Assembly: GCA_033851265.1 (NCBI GenBank)
Contig: JAWWOW010000004.1
Span: 372,001 to 436,000 of the forward strand
DNA length: 64,000 nt
Reading direction: 5' to 3'
Origin: JAWWOW01 sp033851265
GTDB lineage: Bacteria; Actinomycetota; Actinomycetes; JAWWOW01
Shown here: piece after piece, positions 8,172-15,874 of the stretch
How positions within the stretch are numbered: position 1 is the stretch's first letter
How the letters are laid out: every line of letters starts with the position of its first letter
The notes under the pieces: generated by a model
Database searches by the model: none
Told to the model about the DNA's origin: nothing
What the model saw: the letters and a program-made list of their open reading frames with translations, nothing else
Program-made: the position numbers and the translations under genes

Positions 8172-10082
8172 TCAGTCGCCCGCGGGCGTGGCGTCCGCCC
8201 ACGAGGCATCGGCCCACGATGCCGATGACCACGAGGCTGAGGACCACGAGGCGTCCGCCCAGGACGCGCTCGACCACGAGGCCGACGACCACGACGCGTC
8301 CGCCCACGTGGCTGACGCCCAGGTGAGGCTGGCCCACGTTGCGGATCCCCAGGTCGCTTCCGACCAGGTGGCCGAGGACCAGGTGGCCGATGTCCAGTCG
8401 ACGTTCGTCCACGTGGCCTGGTCCCAGGCGACCGCCCGCCAGTCCACAGCGTTCCAGTCGACGCTGCTGTAGTCCGTGGTGTGCTCGAAGAGCTGCGCGT
8501 AGGCCGCGGCCAGTGCCATCGACGGCCGGATCCCCACGTTGGCTGCAAACCGACTGGAGTGGCGCATCGCACGTGACAGGACGGGCTGATTCAGATTGCC
8601 GGTCGCGCTGATCAGCGCGCCCTTGAGCTGGTCGGTGTTCAGCCGGGGACGAGCCTCGATCAGGAGCACAACGATTCCAGAGGCGACCGCCGTCGCCATC
8701 GAGGTCCCGGAGAGTTGGCCGTACCCGGACGGAAGCCCGGTCACGGTCTGCTGGCTAGCCAGCTGCGAGCCGGTTGGCAGCGTCGACTGCATGTGCTGGC
8801 CGGGAGCCATGAGCTCCGGCTTGACGAAACCGTCTAGCGTCCGGCCGATGTTCGTGTACGGCGAGATCGTGTCGTCGGCCCGGGTCAGCGTGTTGTGGTC
8901 GTAGACCGAGCCGACGGTCATCACGAACGGGTCATTGGCCGGCGCACTGCTGATCGTGCTGCGCCCACCGTTACCTGAACTGACGACGACGGCGATGCCC
9001 GAGAACCAGGCTGCCTCAGCGAGCGCGTTCAGGGGGTTCACGTCGTACGCCATCGGGATCGCCGTCGACATCGACAGGTTGATGACGTCGATGCCGTACT
9101 GCTCGCGATGGGCAATCACCCAGGCGAGACCGAGCGCCACCTGTCCTACGGTGCTGCGACCCCTGCTGTCCGCAACCTTTACCGAGAGGATGCGCGCCTT
9201 CGGCGCGACGCCGACGATCCCCGTGGCTGACCCGTCTGCGGCTGATCCGTCGCCGGCGATCAAGCCAGCATCGAAAGTGCCGTGGCCGTAACGGTCATTT
9301 GCTGACTCGTCGGTGAAGTTGGCCACCCGCGTCACGCGGCCGGAAAGGCCAGGCACCTCATCCACGCCGGAGTCGACGACAGCGACCGTGACGCCGGCGC
9401 CGCTTCCATGCCAATAGGAGCCGGTGACGAGGTCACGGGAGGAGAGGCGACGGTCCGCTGTGCGATCGTCGCGTCGACGCTGCGCGCCTGGCACATTCTG
9501 GCCAGCCTGTCCGCCGTAGTTACCAACCTGGCTCACACCCCGGCTCGAGCTGGCGGCCCGCGTCGTCGCCGTGCTGACGACCGGGTCGGCACCGCTCGCG
9601 CTGGCGACGGTCGTTACGGCCGGCGTCTCACCGTCGCTGTTCTCGCCGCTTGCCGTAGCCGCGCTCTCGTCAGCCGTTGCGTCGGTGGTCTCCGGAGTTG
9701 TGCCATCGGCATCGAGCGTTACCGGAGCGTCCGGAACGACACGCAGGCCACGTGCCGTCAGCGCGGCAGCTTGCGACTGGGTGACGCTGGCGATGGCGAC
9801 CGGGGTGTAGCTGGTGGAACGAACGTTGCGGGCGCCGATGGCGCGCAGCGCGGCGGCCGCATCTGCTCCGGTGACGACGACGGCTTCCCGGGGAGGGGCA
9901 AGAGCGGCCGTGCCGGGGACGGTGGCGCCAGCAGCCGTGGTCACTCCCAGGGTGCCGAGGGCGGTCAGCGCGAGGGCAGGGACGGCGGCGAAGCGCGCGC
10001 CCCAGCTGGTCGAGGGTCGGGTACGACGCTTGCCGCCCCAGCTGGTGCTGGGTCGGACGCCGGGGTGGCACGTGGGTCGCAC
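8172..10082 (-). CDS. Secreted subtilisin-like serine peptidase (S8) with C-terminal Trp repeats
   Basis: The 636-residue protein has an N-terminal export signal (hydrophobic core about 33-52), a pro-region, and an S8 catalytic domain with the triad Asp near 235 (VAVVDSGVDE), His near 267 (RYGHGTFDAGLIAG) and Ser near 459 (LSGTSMATAVASG). The last ~95 residues are a striking array in which a Trp returns every five residues (units such as SSASW, WADAS, TSATW). A shorter duplication, RPSTSWG twice, precedes the signal peptide, so the start is uncertain: ATG 10082 or the in-frame GTG at 10058. The repeat may be a surface-binding or stacking module. Such tails occur on other actinobacterial subtilases as far as I recall, but I know of no assigned function. 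Confidence 0.92.
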   Translation of the reverse strand: MRPTCHPGVRPSTSWGGKRRTRPSTSWGARFAAVPALALTALGTLGVTTAAGATVPGTAALAPPREAVVVTGADAAAALRAIGARNVRSTSYTPVAIASVTQSQAAALTARGLRVVPDAPVTLDADGTTPETTDATADESAATASGENSDGETPAVTTVASASGADPVVSTATTRAASSSRGVSQVGNYGGQAGQNVPGAQRRRDDRTADRRLSSRDLVTGSYWHGSGAGVTVAVVDSGVDEVPGLSGRVTRVANFTDESANDRYGHGTFDAGLIAGDGSAADGSATGIVGVAPKARILSVKVADSRGRSTVGQVALGLAWVIAHREQYGIDVINLSMSTAIPMAYDVNPLNALAEAAWFSGIAVVVSSGNGGRSTISSAPANDPFVMTVGSVYDHNTLTRADDTISPYTNIGRTLDGFVKPELMAPGQHMQSTLPTGSQLASQQTVTGLPSGYGQLSGTSMATAVASGIVVLLIEARPRLNTDQLKGALISATGNLNQPVLSRAMRHSSRFAANVGIRPSMALAAAYAQLFEHTTDYSSVDWNAVDWRAVAWDQATWTNVDWTSATWSSATWSEATWGSATWASLTWASATWADASWSSASWSSASWADASWSSASWSSASWADASWADATPAGD

Positions 10083-10352
10083 GCGGGCCCTCCGCAGGAT
10101 CGGTCGGTAAATGCCGGCCGTCCCGGGCGTGGGCTCGCTACTCCGCTCGCTGGGGTCCCTTGCGACCGAATGACGGTCCCCAGGTCAATGCGTCCCGGAA
10201 CACTTACTAGTCACGAAAGGCTACTTGCTGACTACCCAGAGTCACTACGCCGAACGGCGCAAATTCCGATTACTCTGCCGATCGCCGGATTCACCACTTC
10301 GGCGCGTCATTGCCGTCAATGCCGTCCACTGCCGCCACCCCCCGTTACCGTG
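10083..10352. other. Divergent intergenic region between the subtilisin gene and ruvC
   Basis: About 300 bases separate the minus-strand subtilisin gene from ruvC. Apart from the LexA-type box just before ruvC I see no coding frame with protein-like character, no riboswitch core and no convincing terminator. It must contain promoters in both directions, but I could not place -10/-35 elements with confidence. Confidence 0.5.
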
Positions 10353-10370
10353 TCCGAACATCTGTTCGGA
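10353..10370. promoter_or_regulatory. LexA (SOS) box upstream of ruvC
   Basis: TCCGAACATCTGTTCGGA is a perfect 18-bp palindrome with the actinobacterial LexA core GAAC-N4-GTTC. It ends 17 nt before the ruvC GTG start and its 12-bp core is identical to the one upstream of ruvA. This is the expected site of SOS repression of Holliday-junction genes. Confidence 0.9.
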
Positions 10371-10387
10371 CGGTCGGTGGAGGGCTA

Positions 10388-10924
10388 GTGCGGGTGTTGG
10401 GGGTCGACCCGGGGCTGACCCGGTGCGGGTTGGGGATTGTCGACGGTGCCCCTGGGCGGCCGTTGCACGCCGTTGCTTACGACGCGATCCGCACGCCTCC
10501 CGACGCGGCCGTCGGTGACCGACTGGTCGCACTCGAGGTCGCCATCGGGAGCTGGCTCGACACCCACCACCCCGACGCGGTCGCGGTCGAACAGGTCTTC
10601 AGCCAACGCAACGTCCGCACCGTGATGGGCACTGCTCAGGCCAGTGCGATCGCGATTGTGGTCGCTGCTCGCCGTGGCCTGCCCGTCGTCGTCTACACGC
10701 CGAGCGCGGTCAAGGCCGCGACGACCGGCAACGGCCGGGCCGAGAAGGCCCAGATCACCGCCATGGTCACCCGCTTGCTTCGGCTCCCGGCACCGCCGAA
10801 GCCGGCCGATGCCGCCGACGCCCTCGCGCTGGCGATCTGCCACGTGTGGCGAGGAGCATCAATTGCGCGGCTGGCGGAGCAAGCGAAGATTGCGAGTTTA
10901 CGCAGAGTCAGCGCAACTCCCTAG
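10388..10924 (+). CDS. ruvC: Holliday junction resolvase RuvC
   Basis: The 178-residue endonuclease cleaves Holliday junctions in concert with RuvAB. GTG 10388 gives the standard N-terminus RVLGVDPGLTRCG, and the upstream in-frame ATG would run through the LexA box. The acidic catalytic residues are visible: Asp7, Glu68 (VAVEQVF), Asp141 and Asp144 (PADAADALALA). The last ~20 residues (after HVWRG) are encoded by noticeably AT-richer DNA and do not look like a conserved tail. This fits a junction with the inserted gene that follows. Confidence 0.96.
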   Translation: MRVLGVDPGLTRCGLGIVDGAPGRPLHAVAYDAIRTPPDAAVGDRLVALEVAIGSWLDTHHPDAVAVEQVFSQRNVRTVMGTAQASAIAIVVAARRGLPVVVYTPSAVKAATTGNGRAEKAQITAMVTRLLRLPAPPKPADAADALALAICHVWRGASIARLAEQAKIASLRRVSATP

Positions 10925-10985
10925 ACGCCAGTTAAGGCTGGTAATAACCTCCACCAACGCTGTGCGCCCAAGCAAAGGGGGATCC

Positions 10986-11384
10986 ATGCTTTTCAAGACT
11001 CGCGCGGCAATCGTGCTAGCAACGATTCCAGCGTTCCTTGTCGCAACATCGAACTACGCCCATGCGACCGTGGTGACGGTGTCGTGCACCTCAGGAGGAT
11101 TCACGGGCTACATGCAACTCACCGATAAGTTCCATCCCAAGCTCTACTACAACATCCAAAAGGGATCGAACTCGGGTGGCAACAAGGCGAACATCTACGT
11201 GTCCGACGCGGGATTGATGCCGACACTCAATCTTGCGAACAACGACAACGGTGTTCAAGACGGGCAGTGGCACCTTTACTACGGTCCCTACGCGCGAGGC
11301 GGCGGTTGGTTCACCGTGAAGTTCGTCTTCGACAAGTCGAATGCCGGAGACCCAAGCTGCACAAAGTCCCAGTACATCGGTTGA
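10986..11384 (+). CDS. Small secreted protein of unknown function between ruvC and ruvA
   Basis: ATG 10986 is preceded by an AAAGGGGG Shine-Dalgarno sequence about 5 nt away. The 132-residue product has a clean Sec signal peptide (Lys/Arg, hydrophobic core, cleavage likely after AHA at residue 27), then a Gly/Asn/Tyr-rich mature domain of about 105 residues with two Cys, one near each end, that could form a disulfide. The composition (many Asn, Lys and Tyr codons) and lower GC differ from its neighbours, suggesting acquisition. It separates ruvC from ruvAB, which are normally contiguous. I do not recognise the family. Confidence 0.85.
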   Translation: MLFKTRAAIVLATIPAFLVATSNYAHATVVTVSCTSGGFTGYMQLTDKFHPKLYYNIQKGSNSGGNKANIYVSDAGLMPTLNLANNDNGVQDGQWHLYYGPYARGGGWFTVKFVFDKSNAGDPSCTKSQYIG

Positions 11385-11391
11385 TAAGTCG

Positions 11392-11419
11392 GCGGCGGCG
11401 CCGATCGTGACGCCGCCGC
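11392..11419 (+). terminator. Candidate terminator after the small secreted protein gene
   Basis: GCGGCGGCG at 11392-11400 pairs perfectly with CGCCGCCGC at 11411-11419 around a 10-nt loop, and a pyrimidine-rich tail (TCTCTTCTC) follows. It would end the inserted gene's transcript before the ruvA LexA box. Confidence 0.5.
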
Positions 11420-11474
11420 TCTCTTCTCGGCGCGTCGGGCCGTCATCGTGGCCGTGGCTCGCTAGCCTCCATGC

Positions 11475-11486
11475 GAACATCTGTTC
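11475..11486. promoter_or_regulatory. LexA (SOS) box upstream of ruvA
   Basis: GAACATCTGTTC is identical to the core of the box before ruvC, and the flanking bases are less symmetrical (C on the left, T on the right). It lies 39 nt before the ruvA start, so ruvAB keep their own SOS control although separated from ruvC. Confidence 0.85.
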
Positions 11487-11525
11487 TAACGGAGGTGCCG
11501 CCATCGCGCCGCCTGTGGGCGTCGA

Positions 11526-12152
11526 ATGATCGCCAGCGTGTCCGGAGTCGTGGGCATGGTTAGTCCTGACGGGGCCGTCGTCGACGTCGGTGGGATCGGC
11601 CTGTTCGTCGTCTGTACGCCCGGGACGCTCGCCACGCTGCGCGCAGGGGAGCACGCCCGGCTCGTCACGGCGCTGGTCGTCCGGGAGGACGCGCTGACGC
11701 TCTACGGCTTCGCCACCGAGGACGAGCGGTCGGTCTTCGAGGTCCTGCAGACCGTCACAGGCGTTGGTCCCCGGCTGGCGCAAGCCGTGCTCGCCGTGCA
11801 CACGCCTGACACCGTGCGGATCGCCGTCGCCGGTGAGGACGTCGGGGCCCTCAGCCTCGTGCCCGGCATCGGGCGCAAGGTGGCGGCGCGGATCTTGCTC
11901 GAGCTCAAGGGCCGGCTCGGACCACCAGACGGAGCCGCCAATGGCGGCGTGGTGCGGCTGCCGGGCGACAGCGTGACCGGCTGGCGCGACCAGTTGCGCA
12001 GCGCGCTGACCGGGCTCGGCTGGAGCAGCCGCGAGGTGGAGGACACCCTGGTCGCGATCCGTCCGGAGGCCGAAGCCATGTCGGCCGGCGAGAGTGCGCC
12101 GGACGTCGGCGTACTGCTCAAGCAGTCACTGCAAATGCTGAGCCGCGCATGA
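11526..12152 (+). CDS. ruvA: Holliday junction DNA helicase subunit RuvA
   Basis: The 208-residue protein binds Holliday junctions as a tetramer and loads RuvB. It has the N-terminal OB fold (MIASVSGVVGMV … GGIGLFVVC), tandem helix-hairpin-helix motifs (TVTGVGPRLAQAVL and LVPGIGRKVAARIL) and a C-terminal RuvB-binding domain after a Gly-rich linker. Length is normal. It follows its own LexA box and precedes ruvB by 82 bp. Confidence 0.97.
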   Translation: MIASVSGVVGMVSPDGAVVDVGGIGLFVVCTPGTLATLRAGEHARLVTALVVREDALTLYGFATEDERSVFEVLQTVTGVGPRLAQAVLAVHTPDTVRIAVAGEDVGALSLVPGIGRKVAARILLELKGRLGPPDGAANGGVVRLPGDSVTGWRDQLRSALTGLGWSSREVEDTLVAIRPEAEAMSAGESAPDVGVLLKQSLQMLSRA

Positions 12153-12207
12153 GCGAGCACCGAAGCGCAGCGGAGGAGCGCAGCTCCAATCAGAATCGCG
12201 TCTCCGC

Positions 12208-12236
12208 ATTGGTGCACCCGCTAAGGGTGCACCAAT
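12208..12236 (+). promoter_or_regulatory. Perfect hairpin over the ruvB ribosome binding site and start
   Basis: ATTGGTGCACCC (12208-12219) is the exact reverse complement of GGGTGCACCAAT (12225-12236), with a 5-nt loop GCTAA. The right arm holds most of the only Shine-Dalgarno-like string (AAGGG, 12223-12227) and the first two bases of the ruvB ATG (12235). Folded, the mRNA would hide both signals, so ruvB translation may be coupled to upstream translation or otherwise controlled. The hairpin is directly visible. The regulatory role is inference. Confidence 0.6.
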
Positions 12237-13278
12237 GAGCGCCGGCATCGACGGTCTGGAGATCGTCTCGCCGTACGCCGACGGGGATGACCGGCTCGTC
12301 GAAGCCGCGCTGCGGCCGAAGCGGCTTGACGAGTTCATCGGCCAGGAGCGGGTCCGCGAGCAGCTCGCGCTCATGCTCGAGGGTGCCCGGCGCCGCGGCC
12401 GGCCGTCTGACCACATCCTGCTGGCCGGTCCGCCCGGTCTCGGCAAGACCACGATGGCGATGATCGTGGCGGCAGAGATGGGCGCGCCCATGCGCATCAC
12501 CAGCGGGCCGGCGATCGAGCGCGCGGGCGACCTGGCCGCGCTGCTGTCGACCCTGGGTGAGGGCGAGGTGCTCTTCCTCGACGAGATCCACCGGATGGCG
12601 CGGCCGGCCGAAGAGATGCTCTACATGGCCATGGAGGACTTCCGCGTCGACGTCATCGTCGGCAAGGGACCCGGTGCCGCTGCCATCCCCCTTGAAATCG
12701 CGCCGTTCACCCTGGTCGGTGCCACGACACGGGCGGGTCTGCTGCCCGGCCCGCTGCGGGACCGTTTCGGCTTCACCGCCCACCTCGACTTTTACTCCCC
12801 GGATGAGCTCGAACACGTGCTCCGTCGCTCGGCGGGTTTGCTCGGCGTCGACCTCCAGGCGGCTGCGGCGACCGAGATCGCCGGCCGGTCGCGCGGCACT
12901 CCCCGCATCGCCAATCGGCTCCTCCGCCGGGTCCGCGATTTTGCTGAGGTTCGAGCCGACGGCGTGGTCACCCACGACATCGCAGCCGCCGCCTTGGCCG
13001 TCTACGAAGTCGACCTGCTCGGGCTCGACCGGCTGGACCGCGGCGTCCTCGACGCTCTGCTGCGCCGCTTCGGCGGCGGACCGGTGGGGTTGTCCACCCT
13101 GGCCGTGGCTGTGGGCGAGGAGCCGGAGACCGTCGAAACGGTTGCCGAGCCATTCCTCGTGCGGGCCGGGCTGCTCGCGCGGACCCCACGGGGGCGGGTC
13201 GCCACCCCAGCGGCCTGGCAGCACCTGGGCCTGAAACCGCCAGCGGCGGCGGTCCCACCCGGGCTGTTCGAGAGTTAG
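12235..13278 (+). CDS. ruvB: Holliday junction DNA helicase subunit RuvB
   Basis: The 347-residue AAA+ motor drives branch migration with RuvA. Walker A is GPPGLGKTT at about 65-73, Walker B LFLDEIHR near 113-120, sensor I GATTRAG near 162, and the arginine finger lies in GPLRDRFG. The C-terminal winged helix begins near 270. The ATG lies within the right arm of a strong hairpin, and no other in-frame start nearby preserves the N-terminus. Confidence 0.97.
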   Translation: MSAGIDGLEIVSPYADGDDRLVEAALRPKRLDEFIGQERVREQLALMLEGARRRGRPSDHILLAGPPGLGKTTMAMIVAAEMGAPMRITSGPAIERAGDLAALLSTLGEGEVLFLDEIHRMARPAEEMLYMAMEDFRVDVIVGKGPGAAAIPLEIAPFTLVGATTRAGLLPGPLRDRFGFTAHLDFYSPDELEHVLRRSAGLLGVDLQAAAATEIAGRSRGTPRIANRLLRRVRDFAEVRADGVVTHDIAAAALAVYEVDLLGLDRLDRGVLDALLRRFGGGPVGLSTLAVAVGEEPETVETVAEPFLVRAGLLARTPRGRVATPAAWQHLGLKPPAAAVPPGLFES

Positions 13279-13556
13279 AGCCGCGTTTCGTCGAGAACGG
13301 TGCGAATGCGGTTGAGCACCAGCCCGGCTCGACGGGTGTCACGCAGCGGGCGCCGGGGGACGGGGGGGAGGACGACATCGGGATCCGGGCGCTTTGCCCG
13401 CCGACGTACCTGCCGCTGCTGTGCCACGGCGCCTTCTTGCCCCACCTGGCCCAGGGCTATGCGCGGGAACCCGGAGGGCGCGCCGTTCGTGGTCTGTTTC
13501 GGGCCCCGGCTTCGTTGCCGCGCGTACCCAGGGTGCCTAGACTCCACGGCGGCCAC
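13275..13556 (-). CDS. Possible small basic protein convergent with ruvB (uncertain)
   Basis: A minus-strand frame of 93 codons occupies the otherwise gene-free ruvB-yajC gap and touches the ruvB stop. Its C-terminal half (RRPLRDTRRAGLVLNRIRTVLDETRL region) has protein-like composition and mostly G/C third positions. The N-terminal half is less convincing and the start could be internal. I do not recognise a family. It could equally be a chance open frame in GC-rich DNA. Confidence 0.3.
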   Translation of the reverse strand: MAAVESRHPGYARQRSRGPKQTTNGAPSGFPRIALGQVGQEGAVAQQRQVRRRAKRPDPDVVLPPVPRRPLRDTRRAGLVLNRIRTVLDETRL

Positions 13557-13630
13557 GAACGCACTGGTCGCCCGCTGGGCGAGCTGTCGTGGCCGTCTCT
13601 GTGCGGGGGCTGGGTCAAGGGGAAGGGTGT

Positions 13631-14050
13631 GTGTTGGTGATCCTCGCGGGCGGTCTCGCGCACGGATCGTTCATGGCAGCCAATAACAGCTCCGGCAGCG
13701 GCTGGAGCGGCTTCGCCTTCGTCGCCCTGATCGGACTCGCGGTCTATCTGCTCTTCTTGCGACCGCAACGAGCCCGGATGAAGCGGACGCAAGGGCTGCA
13801 AAAACAGCTCGAGCCCGGCCAGACAGTGATGACCACCGGCGGGTTGTTCGGCACCGTCGCCGCCGTGGACGACGACGCTGTGCTCATCGAGGTGGCGCCC
13901 GGGGTCACGACACGCTGGGCGCGGGCGGCCATCGCCCGGGTCGTCCCGCCCGAAGACGCGTTGGGTCTCGAGCGCATCGAGAGCGACAGCGACGCCGAGA
14001 CCAGGCGCGACGCGGACGACCGGCCCAACGGAGATGAACCAGTTCGATAA
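13631..14050 (+). CDS. yajC: Preprotein translocase accessory subunit YajC
   Basis: YajC forms a membrane complex with SecD and SecF, whose genes follow. A single membrane segment (FAFVALIGLAVYLLFLRPQ) ends in the family signature LRPQRARMKR, then a small cytoplasmic β-rich domain (LEPGQTVMTTGGLFGTVAAV) and an acidic tail. I use GTG 13631, which has AAGGGG 8 nt upstream. GTG 13637 or ATG 13673 remain possible. Confidence 0.93.
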   Translation: MLVILAGGLAHGSFMAANNSSGSGWSGFAFVALIGLAVYLLFLRPQRARMKRTQGLQKQLEPGQTVMTTGGLFGTVAAVDDDAVLIEVAPGVTTRWARAAIARVVPPEDALGLERIESDSDAETRRDADDRPNGDEPVR

Positions 14051-14110
14051 GGCGGTGGGCGATACTGCCGGTCGGTCCAGGACCCCACGTCAACCGAGGA
14101 GAACACCAGA

Positions 14111-15874
14111 GTGGCAGCGGCAGGAGGTATCCCGCCCGGGCGGATGCTCGCCTTCGGGCTGGGGATGATCGCGATCCTGTTCGCCGTCATGTTCGGGACG
14201 GGAAACACCACCGCACAGCTCGGCCTGGACTTGCGTGGGGGCACCCAGGTGACGCTGACGCCGAAGCTGCTCGAAGGCACCGCCGGCAAGATCACCAAAA
14301 AGAACCTCGATACGGCGATCAACATCATCCGCCAGCGCGTCAACGGGCTCGGTGTCGCCGAGGCCGAGGTCGCGACCGAGGGCAACAACATCGTCATCTC
14401 GGTGCCGGGCAAGGGCCGCAACGACGTGCTCGACCTCGTTGGCACTACCGCCTTGCTGCGCTTCCGTCAGGTGCTGCAGGTCGACGCTGTGCAGCCCGCT
14501 GCCCAGCCGGCCCCCTCGGGCACACCATCCGGTTCGGCGAGTCCGTCCGGATCGGCCAAGCCCACGGCGACGGGCACACCCAAGCCGAGCAGTTCCGCCC
14601 AGGGCCGCGCTCTGTCGCACTCGTTGGTCACCGGGGTGACGCCGTCCCCGAGCGCGTCCGCGGCACCCGCATCCGGCAGCGCGGCGCCGACCCCCTCGGC
14701 GTCAACCCCGTCATCAACGTCAACCGGCGCGACGCCCCCACCCAAGTACACAACTCTGCAACAGGCGCAGGCGGCTTTCGCGGCGTTCACCTGCACTAGT
14801 CAGAAACCAGACGACAGCAGTCCCGACTATTTCCTGATCGCTTGCGACAAGGACAAAACGGAGAAGTACATCCTCGATAAGGCCAAGGTCAACGGCACCG
14901 ATCTCAAGGGCGCCTCCGCCGGGATCCAGCCCCAGAGCATCGGCAACGAGTGGCAGGTCAATCTCGAGTTCAAAGGCGGCGGGACGTCGCGGTGGGGCAA
15001 GCTGACCACCGAAGTGACCAAGCTGCCGGATATCCCGCAGTGCGGTCCGCCCACCGGATGCAACGCGGTCGCGGTCGTTCTCGATGGCATCGTCCAGTCT
15101 CGCCCCCGCATCGTCGAACCGATCCTCGGCGGACAGGCGCAGATCAGCGGCAGCTTCACCCAAAAGGACGCTGATGACCTCGCGAACGTGCTCAAGTACG
15201 GCGCGCTGCCGATCCAGTTCGAGCGCCAGCAAGTCGTGTCGGTGTCAGCCACGCTCGGTCAGGACCAACTCAATGCGGGCTTGGTCGCCGGAGTGATCGG
15301 GCTGATCCTCGTCATCCTCTACTCGCTCATCTACTACCGGGGTCTCGGTCTCGTCACTATCGCGAGCCTGATCGTGGCCGGTGCATTCACGTATGCCACG
15401 GTCGTACTCCTTGGTCACGCAATCAGTTACACGCTCACCTTGGCCGGTATCGCGGGTGTCATTGTCGCCATCGGCATCACCGCCGACTCGTTCGTCATCT
15501 ACTTCGAGCGATTACGAGACGAAGTGCGCGAGGGCCGCACCCTGCGAAGCGCAGTGGAGCGGGGTTGGGCGCGCGCAGTCCGCACGATCCTGGCTGCCGA
15601 CTTCATCTCGTTGCTCGCCGCCGGGGTCTTGTACTTCCTCTCGATCGGTTCGGTGCGTGGCTTCGCCTTCACGCTCGGGCTCTCGACGCTCATCGACATC
15701 CTCGTCGTCTTCGTGTTCACCAAGCCGATCGTGACGCTCATGGTGCGAAGCAAGCTGTTCGGTAGCGGCAAGCCCTGGACCGGACTTTCTGCGCACCAAC
15801 TCGGCTCGGTCAAGGCTGTCGCCGCACCGCGTGAACGTCACCCGCGTGGTCGCCCGCGCGCCGGGGAGGTCTAG
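14111..15874 (+). CDS. secD: Protein translocase subunit SecD
   Basis: The 587-residue RND-type membrane protein uses the proton-motive force to pull proteins out of SecYEG. It starts at GTG 14111. The first membrane segment is at about 14-35, followed by LGLDLRGGTQVTL, a large external domain with a Ser/Pro/Thr/Ala linker (about 130-215) typical of actinobacterial SecD, then five membrane helices from about 390 with GITADSFVIYFERLRDEVREG. It overlaps secF by one base (TAGTG). Confidence 0.96.
   Translation: MAAAGGIPPGRMLAFGLGMIAILFAVMFGTGNTTAQLGLDLRGGTQVTLTPKLLEGTAGKITKKNLDTAINIIRQRVNGLGVAEAEVATEGNNIVISVPGKGRNDVLDLVGTTALLRFRQVLQVDAVQPAAQPAPSGTPSGSASPSGSAKPTATGTPKPSSSAQGRALSHSLVTGVTPSPSASAAPASGSAAPTPSASTPSSTSTGATPPPKYTTLQQAQAAFAAFTCTSQKPDDSSPDYFLIACDKDKTEKYILDKAKVNGTDLKGASAGIQPQSIGNEWQVNLEFKGGGTSRWGKLTTEVTKLPDIPQCGPPTGCNAVAVVLDGIVQSRPRIVEPILGGQAQISGSFTQKDADDLANVLKYGALPIQFERQQVVSVSATLGQDQLNAGLVAGVIGLILVILYSLIYYRGLGLVTIASLIVAGAFTYATVVLLGHAISYTLTLAGIAGVIVAIGITADSFVIYFERLRDEVREGRTLRSAVERGWARAVRTILAADFISLLAAGVLYFLSIGSVRGFAFTLGLSTLIDILVVFVFTKPIVTLMVRSKLFGSGKPWTGLSAHQLGSVKAVAAPRERHPRGRPRAGEV

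Noticed and set aside
8180..8470. Regular short DNA repeats that could suggest a CRISPR-like or minisatellite array
   Set aside because: They lie in frame inside the subtilisin gene and encode the Trp-spaced tail. There are no unique spacers of constant length.
12153..12190. GAGCGAGCACCGAAGCGCAGCGGAG-type sequence after ruvA
   Set aside because: It looks like an oligopurine/GC-skewed spacer common in actinobacterial genomes. No second copy was noticed in the window, so I do not call it a repeat element.
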